DNA of 46,785 nt from assembly GCA_024278345.1 (NCBI GenBank), contig JAJRTK010000357.1:1-46785 (forward strand). The letters run 5' to 3'. The position numbers and the translations under genes were made by a program. Of the stretch, positions 42,330-46,785 are shown piece after piece. The stretch's first letter is position 1. Every line of letters starts with the position of its first letter. The stretch comes from a bacterium. GTDB lineage: Bacteria; CSSED10-310; JAJRTK01. The notes beneath the pieces were generated by a model. The model had not been told where the DNA came from and ran no database searches. It saw nothing but the letters and a program-made list of their open reading frames with translations.

Positions 42330-43882
42330 AGGAGCGTTCGATCCCGGGCTTCAGCCTTTGGGACCTCGTCTGGATCTTCTTCCTTCTGGGATCTCTCCGG
42401 GCAATTTTTGAGCCGGACGTCTTCCTCCACCTGAGCATCGGTCGGCAAATCTTTGAAACCGGCGCGATCCCCGGCGGCGATCCCTTTTCCTGGTCGGCCT
42501 TGGGAGCCCCCTGGTACGCCCATGAATGGCTGGCGGGCAGTCTCCTGTATCGCCTCTTCCAGGCCGGGGGCTGGCAGGCTCTCATTCTTCTCCGCTCCCT
42601 GCTGGTGGCCCTCCTCTGGTCGTCGTTCTACCTGGTGGCCAGACGGGCGGTCTCACGACCGGCCGCTGCCCTTCTCACCCTGTTCCTGGGTGTAGCTTCA
42701 GGAGGAATGTGGCTGCTCCGTCCCTATCTTTTCAGTCATCTGGGGCTCCTGGCACTTCTAGCCCTCTTGGATCGGACGACAGTCCCCCGGAAATGGTGGC
42801 CTCTCTTCGCGCTCCTCTTTGGCCTCTGGTCAAACCTCCACGGAGGATTCGTCCTGGGACTCGCGGTAACGGCAGCCCATGGGCTGGCCTGTTTCCTGAA
42901 TAGGAGCGCAGCCTGGAGCCAAGGCCGCCAAAACCGTGCAAGCGGCCAGACCCAAGAAAATGGACCGCTCCGGGAAGAGGTGCGGAACCTTCAAAGCCGG
43001 CAGCACGAAAAAAGTGTGCCGCCGCGGAATGAGCCCTCTTCAATCCAACATGCCCTCGCTTCCTTCGGGCCGTTTCTTGCGGGTGTTGCCGGCTCCTGCC
43101 TCAACCCCTACGGCCCGGCGCTTCTTTGGTATCCGCTGGGTTACCTGGGCAATCGGTTCATGAGCAGCCAGATCTCGGAATGGCAATCGACGGCCTTCGC
43201 GGAGGAACCGCTCTTCGAGTTGGTGCTCCTGGGAACGGTTCTGCTCCTTGTCTGGAAGCGCCGAAAACTGGGCCTCTTCCCGGTGTTGCTCCTCTTTGGG
43301 GGCCTTCACCTCTCTCTCACGGTGGTCCGGCACATCCCGATCTTTGCAATCCTTGCGCTGCCAGCCCTGACCCGGCTGCTTCCGGCGGCGTCTCCGGGCT
43401 CCCTCATCTCCCGGCTAGACAAGAACGACCGGCGAATGCGGGGCGGCCCTCTGGCGGCAGTGGCCACGCTCCTTCTTCTGGCGGGACTGACCCTGGGTTG
43501 GCAGCCTCTGCCCGCGGGAATTCGACCTGGGGTCTATCCCGTGGCAGCGGTGGCCAAGCTGGAAGATCTCGGACCCGGCCGGCGGCTCTTCAATTTTGAC
43601 GGTTGGGGGAGCTACCTCATTTTTCGCCGCCAGGTCCCGGTCTTCATCGACGGCCGGTTTGATCTGTACTGGGGCCGTGTCACCGGCCAATACCTCACGG
43701 TGACCCATCCGGGGAGCGGCCGGTGGGCCGAGGTTCTTAGCGACCTTGGTGTCGATACCGTGCTCTATCCGACGCCATCGGCTCTTTCGGAGGTTCTCTC
43801 CCTGGCTCGGGGATGGACACGGATCTACCGGGATCCTCAGGCTTCGCTATTCATCAGGACGGGCGTGGAAGAAAGAGAATAG
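42326..43882 (+). CDS. Multispanning membrane protein, GT-C glycosyltransferase-like
   Basis: A 518-residue protein with about nine to eleven transmembrane helices. The first loop FEPDVFLHLSIGRQIFETGA, IPGGDPFSWSALGAPWYAHEWLAG resembles the acidic first periplasmic loop of GT-C fold transferases and related 'DxxWHLxxGR' proteins. A hydrophilic insert (about 190-235) splits the membrane part. A soluble C-terminal domain (FNFDGWGSYLIFRRQVPVFIDGR) follows, as in O-mannosyl/oligosaccharyl-type proteins. Substrate unknown. Coupled to the preceding membrane protein. Confidence 0.7.
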   Translation: MKERSIPGFSLWDLVWIFFLLGSLRAIFEPDVFLHLSIGRQIFETGAIPGGDPFSWSALGAPWYAHEWLAGSLLYRLFQAGGWQALILLRSLLVALLWSSFYLVARRAVSRPAAALLTLFLGVASGGMWLLRPYLFSHLGLLALLALLDRTTVPRKWWPLFALLFGLWSNLHGGFVLGLAVTAAHGLACFLNRSAAWSQGRQNRASGQTQENGPLREEVRNLQSRQHEKSVPPRNEPSSIQHALASFGPFLAGVAGSCLNPYGPALLWYPLGYLGNRFMSSQISEWQSTAFAEEPLFELVLLGTVLLLVWKRRKLGLFPVLLLFGGLHLSLTVVRHIPIFAILALPALTRLLPAASPGSLISRLDKNDRRMRGGPLAAVATLLLLAGLTLGWQPLPAGIRPGVYPVAAVAKLEDLGPGRRLFNFDGWGSYLIFRRQVPVFIDGRFDLYWGRVTGQYLTVTHPGSGRWAEVLSDLGVDTVLYPTPSALSEVLSLARGWTRIYRDPQASLFIRTGVEERE

Positions 43883-43961
43883 CGGCAATCGCTCCCCTCT
43901 GGTGCGGCTGTGGTTTCGGGGAAAAAAGGTGCGCGGTATCGCGCCCTATCCCGGAGTCACA

Positions 43962-44018
43962 GGCGAGTAGCGGGCGTGGGACCGCGCCCGATGGGAGCGG
44001 AAGGCAACAAAAAAAACG
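43962..44018 (-). repeat. Family S intergenic repeat, copy g (inverted)
   Basis: Read on the minus strand: TTTTTTTTGTTGCCTTCCGC, TCCCATCGGGCGCGGTCCC, ACGCCCGCTACTCGCC. It lies in the 351-nt gap between 43882 and the dksA-like gene. Confidence 0.75.
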
Positions 44019-44095
44019 AGATGCTGGGGAGATACCATCAAAGTCGGCTCGAGTGTTGCGGATCGCTTCCGAATTGAATAGCATGCGATTCTCAG

Positions 44096-44127
44096 AGGGG
44101 GCTTTTCATGGCGATGGGCCCCTTTTT
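44096..44127 (+). terminator. Terminator-like stem-loop upstream of the DksA-like gene
   Basis: AGGGG (44096-44100) and CCCCT (44119-44123) with a further C-G pair around a 14-nt loop, followed by TTTTT. It may end the 41139-43882 transcript or attenuate the next gene. Confidence 0.45.
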
Positions 44128-44233
44128 GTGGGAAGGATGGCGGAGAAGTGGCCCCTTCCTTGCTTCAGGGAAAAACGTCTCCGAACCATGGTCTGGTGTT
44201 AAGCGCTGATTCGGGCAATCCTGAGGAGAAAGC

Positions 44234-44647
44234 ATGAGCCAGTACGACGAATTCGATGAAGAACGCCCTTTCACCGAAGAGGAGCTAATCACTTACAAGC
44301 AACTCCTCTTGAGCAAGAAGGAAGAACTTCTCAACCGTATGCGGCAACGAGGAAAAGATGAGGCGCTCCATCAGGAAGTGGGGCCGGGAGATGCCGGGGA
44401 TGTCGCCGCGGGACACTCGAGGCAAATCTTGCAAGCGCGCCTTGCGGAACGCGATACCAAGCTGCTTCGAGAGGTCAACCACGCCCTTTCCAAGTTTGAA
44501 GACCAGACTTACGGCTATTGCGAGGGAACAGACGAGCCCATTGGGCGCCCGCGCCTGAAAATACGCCCTTGGACGCGGTACAGCGTGGCCTACAAGGAGT
44601 CGGTGGAACAAAGGCGACGGGAACGAAGGCTCGTGCAAGAGTACTGA
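44234..44647 (+). CDS. TraR/DksA-family RNA polymerase-binding protein
   Basis: A 137-residue protein of the DksA family that binds in the secondary channel of RNA polymerase. The N-terminal helices form a coiled coil; the tip motif DAGDVA fits DxxDxA, required for DksA activity. The C-terminal part YGYCEGTDEPIGRPRLKIRPWTRYSVAYKE matches the family but only one of the four zinc cysteines is left, as in DksA2-type proteins that work without zinc. GAGGAG stands before the ATG. The radical SAM gene follows after 97 nt. Confidence 0.88.
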   Translation: MSQYDEFDEERPFTEEELITYKQLLLSKKEELLNRMRQRGKDEALHQEVGPGDAGDVAAGHSRQILQARLAERDTKLLREVNHALSKFEDQTYGYCEGTDEPIGRPRLKIRPWTRYSVAYKESVEQRRRERRLVQEY

Positions 44648-44744
44648 GAAAAGTAACATGAACGCGCCCGAACGGTCTTGTTGCGATCCACGGCAGGAGT
44701 TGGTGGGCGTGGGTCTTTGAACGTCTTGGAAAGGGCGAACGGGC

Positions 44745-45923
44745 ATGTCGATCCTCGCTCCAGCGCGGCAAAAAGTGCGGCTAGCCCGAAACTTGCTGAC
44801 CCGGAAGAATCCGCCCTACCTGATCTTCTTCGTCACCAAGCGCTGTAATCTTGCCTGCGAAATGTGCTTCAACTGGGAGGACATGCGCCGGAAGAGCCAA
44901 GAACTCTCTCTTGACGAGGTGCGGACCATCGCCCGCTCGTTTCGGCGGCTCCTTCAGTTGTCGCTCTCCGGTGGCGAGCCGATCCTGAGACCGGACTTAC
45001 CGAAAGTGGTGGAAGCTTTTTACCGAAGCTCCAGGCTTTCTTTGTGTACCTTGACCACCAACGGTTTTTTCGTGGACCGGACCTCTGACATGGCCGAAGA
45101 GATCCTTCGGCGCTGCCCTCTTCTCCAGCTTCGCGTGTCGGTCTCCATCGACGGACTGGAAGAGGAGCACAACAGAATCCGCCGTCATCCCCAGAGCTTC
45201 CAGCGAGCCGTCCAGACCCTCCACAAGCTGGCTGACCTCTCCAAACGACGCAAGAATCTCGCCCTCCACGTCACCACGGTGGTGGGCCGCTCCAATTACG
45301 ACAAGACGCACGAAATCTACGACTTCGTGCGCAAAGAATTCCAGACACCGGAGCACACCTGGCTCTTCACCCGCGGAAATCCCCCAGACGCCACCACGAA
45401 GGATTTCCCCCTGGAAGCCTACGCCGAGATCATCCGGCGCGTGGAAACCGAAGAGCCCCGAGGCACCTTCTTCGCGGCGGGCCCCATCCGCGCCCTCATG
45501 GCCTCTGTCCGCGAAACCGTCGTCAATACCGCGGCCACCGACGAAATGCAGCTCCCCTGCGTCGCCGGCAGGAAGGTCATCGTCCTCACCGCCGAGGGGG
45601 ACGTAAAAATCTGCGAGCTTTTGGAGGAAAAGGGCCTCGACCCCGTCATCGCCAATCTCCGCGACCATGACTACGACATCGGGAAAGTGCTCCGAACCCC
45701 CCGCGCAAGGGAGATGATCGACTCCATCGCCAAAACCAAGTGCCATTGCACCTGGGAATGCGCAACGGTGGCCAACCACGTCTTCAACCCAAAAACCTAT
45801 CCGGGGATGCTAAAAAAGATGATCGTCCCAGGCGCGGACAGACCGCCTCTGCTCCAGATCAGGGACAGAGCCAAAGCCTCGTGCCAACCCCGGGGACCGG
45901 AAGCGGGCTCACCGATAGATTGA
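44745..45923 (+). CDS. Radical SAM protein with SPASM-like C-terminus
   Basis: A 392-residue enzyme. The 4Fe-4S/SAM site is CNLACEMC (C34, C38, C41), followed by LSLSGGEPILRPDL (GGEP motif) and VSVSIDGLEEEHNRIR. Toward the C-terminus are CVAGRKVIVLTAEGDVKICELL and KCHCTWECAT, a cysteine pattern for an auxiliary cluster as in SPASM/Twitch proteins. Such proteins modify peptides or small molecules by radical chemistry; no precursor peptide was seen next to it. GAAAGGG lies upstream. Confidence 0.88.
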   Translation: MSILAPARQKVRLARNLLTRKNPPYLIFFVTKRCNLACEMCFNWEDMRRKSQELSLDEVRTIARSFRRLLQLSLSGGEPILRPDLPKVVEAFYRSSRLSLCTLTTNGFFVDRTSDMAEEILRRCPLLQLRVSVSIDGLEEEHNRIRRHPQSFQRAVQTLHKLADLSKRRKNLALHVTTVVGRSNYDKTHEIYDFVRKEFQTPEHTWLFTRGNPPDATTKDFPLEAYAEIIRRVETEEPRGTFFAAGPIRALMASVRETVVNTAATDEMQLPCVAGRKVIVLTAEGDVKICELLEEKGLDPVIANLRDHDYDIGKVLRTPRAREMIDSIAKTKCHCTWECATVANHVFNPKTYPGMLKKMIVPGADRPPLLQIRDRAKASCQPRGPEAGSPID

Positions 45924-46126
45924 GGCTTCGCCCTCCATCGCCACCATCGCTCCCCCGTGAGAACCAAGGGAATCCACCGGAACGACTGGAAGGGGAGATC
46001 GTCCAGAAGGTCCATCCCTCCCGCGCCCCCACCCTGACCCGAAAGATTGGCATCGGGCAAGATGATCCACCTCTCCGAGACCCCGTCGGCCAGGCCTTTC
46101 AAGGGCCTTACGATCGGGGAGAGTCT

Positions 46127-46190
46127 GGTTGGGGTCCGGTCGGGTCGGCGGCAATCCGTCCGCCGCCCCTCCCCTCTCATCGCCCGCCAA
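46127..46190 (+). repeat. Family S intergenic repeat, copy h
   Basis: TTGGGGTCCGGTCGGGTCGG, hairpin CGGCGGCAATCCGTCCGCCG, then CTCATCGCCCGCC. It is closest to copy f. It lies in the gene-free stretch 45924-46785. Confidence 0.65.
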
Positions 46191-46337
46191 CCGGTCAACC
46201 TGCCCCCGAGGCGTCTTTCTACCCGAACTCCACTTGCCTTCCACGACCCTTGGCAAGAGAAGATGGCGTTCTTATGGTTCTCTACGATAAGCTACAGGTG
46301 ATTCCACATTTTGTTTCAATCCACTGGAGAGATCAGC

Positions 46338-46524
46338 ATGGCCTGGGCACCAAGGACGGTTCCCATCGGGGGTGACCGGGAATTCGAGGTTCTTGCACAA
46401 GAATTGAATCGAGAGAAACAAAACGATTTTCAAGCTCTGCTACTACGGCCCTAGCGACATTGTCTTCAAACCGGACGCGACCAACAAGGAATTGGACGAC
46501 GAGCTGGATCGGCTTGGATTGTAA
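46338..46524 (+). pseudogene. Degenerate small reading frame
   Basis: ATG at 46338 with GGAGAG 6 nt upstream starts MAWAPRTVPIGGDREFEVLA and ends after 38 codons. The +1 frame then continues with protein-like KTIFKLCYYGPSDIVFKPD and KELDDELDRLGL to the TAA at 46522. One base change would join them into about 60 residues. A weak case; no family is assigned. Confidence 0.25.
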
Positions 46525-46531
46525 CCGCCTG

Positions 46532-46555
46532 GAGCCGCAAGAGGGGTTGCGGCTC
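46532..46555. terminator. Strong hairpin after the degenerate frame
   Basis: GAGCCGCAA (46532-46540) and TTGCGGCTC (46547-46555) form a perfect 9-bp stem with a 6-nt loop, 8 nt after the TAA. No U-run. Confidence 0.4.
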
Positions 46556-46676
46556 ACGGAAGCTCCCATATTTTGACAGGCCCTCGGGTGGATGCCCCAT
46601 CTCGTGGGTTGATCGCCGGAGGCGCCTTCGGCGGCTTGTGGGCTGCCTGTTTTTTTCCAGGTGTCTGGTGCCGATG

Positions 46677-46785
46677 GGGTATCCACGCAAGGCGGGACAA
46701 AGATTGGAAATAAAAGGAAAACGCGCAGCGCACAAAAACGTGGGCTGGGATCCCGTTGCCCTTCGTTGCAACGGGAAGATGAGCG
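46677..46785. mobile_element. Family B element, cut by window end
   Basis: GGGTATCCACGCAAGGCGGG matches the left end of the element at 20800. It is followed by AAAACGCGCAGCGCACAAA, the inverse of the core motif of family A, and a GC-rich hairpin CCCGTTGC/GCAACGGG. The rest is outside the window. Confidence 0.6.

Noticed and set aside
46430-46470. MglA-type GTPase fragment (FKLCYYGP resembles the VYYGP start of MglA)
   Set aside because: The P-loop GKTTN does not follow, and only eight residues match.
1-46785. CRISPR arrays, tRNA genes, prophage or intact transposase
   Set aside because: No regular spaced repeats, cloverleaf sequences, phage genes or DDE transposase were seen; the repeats present are short dispersed elements.

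Overview
The window is a 46.8 kb stretch of a GC-rich (by eye a little under 60 % G+C) chromosome of a Gram-negative, didermic bacterium. Evidence for this includes an exported lytic transglycosylase, lipoprotein and Sec signals, Tad-type prepilins, FeoAB with a Fur-type regulator, a TraR/DksA protein and an AsmA-like membrane-anchored protein. I cannot name the phylum. The gene set (alkyl-DHAP-synthase/GlpD pair, bacterial deoxyhypusine-synthase-like enzyme, M14 peptidases with EF-hand-like loops, BtrH/DUF4872 protein) fits deltaproteobacterial, acidobacterial or similar lineages. No rRNA, tRNA, CRISPR array, prophage or intact transposase was seen.

Layout. 1-288: right end of a hairpin-rich mobile element plus a copy of a second intergenic repeat. 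289-1503: serB (-). 1760-5933: lytic transglycosylase and an exported protein with a three-fold repeat (+). 6230-9800: incomplete Tad/Flp pilus cluster (two prepilins, TadE/TadG-like proteins, CpaB) behind a probable sigma-54 promoter. 9938-13341: translationally coupled AGPS-like and GlpD-like flavoenzymes (-). 13713-18733: PP2C phosphatase, a small unknown, a short UvrC-like protein, a YkgJ-type cysteine cluster protein and a membrane protein. 18957-22333: Fur, then a damaged module (CHAT protease-like pseudogene, 5'-damaged ECF sigma gene, HEAT-repeat putative anti-sigma factor) riddled with small mobile elements. 22489-24872: feoA-feoB under a good Fur box. 24807-27202: BtrH/DUF4872 gene and a C-terminally short HAD-UbiA gene (-). 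27554-34050: attachment-type protein, YprB-like nuclease, an active/inactive M14 peptidase pair, and the deoxyhypusine-synthase-like gene. 34253-40906: TatD, a small secreted protein, then a probable operon of a large helical protein, an AsmA-like protein and a beta-propeller lipoprotein. 41139-43882: two coupled membrane proteins. 44234-45923: DksA-like and radical SAM proteins. 45924-46785: no intact gene, only repeats and a degenerate small reading frame.

The most striking theme is a population of short non-coding elements without transposase. Family A has terminal inverted repeats ending in GGTACCATGACCGAGG. One copy (20230-20430) sits inside the CHAT gene with a perfect 8-bp target duplication; removing it restores the reading frame exactly. 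Family B has different ends but the same core of stacked hairpins. Eight copies of a third, intergenic family (S) are spread through the window, about one per 6 kb. A fourth TIR-bounded element (C) lies at 32811-32992.

Biologically, the ordinary part of the window combines iron uptake (Fur, FeoAB), surface appendage assembly (Tad fragment), envelope turnover and lipid-related functions (lytic transglycosylase, AGPS/GlpD, AsmA-like, GT-C-like), and secreted proteolysis. The best candidates for undescribed biology are the small-element families, the three-gene operon 35951-40906, the peptidase/pseudopeptidase pair and the BtrH-UbiA pair.
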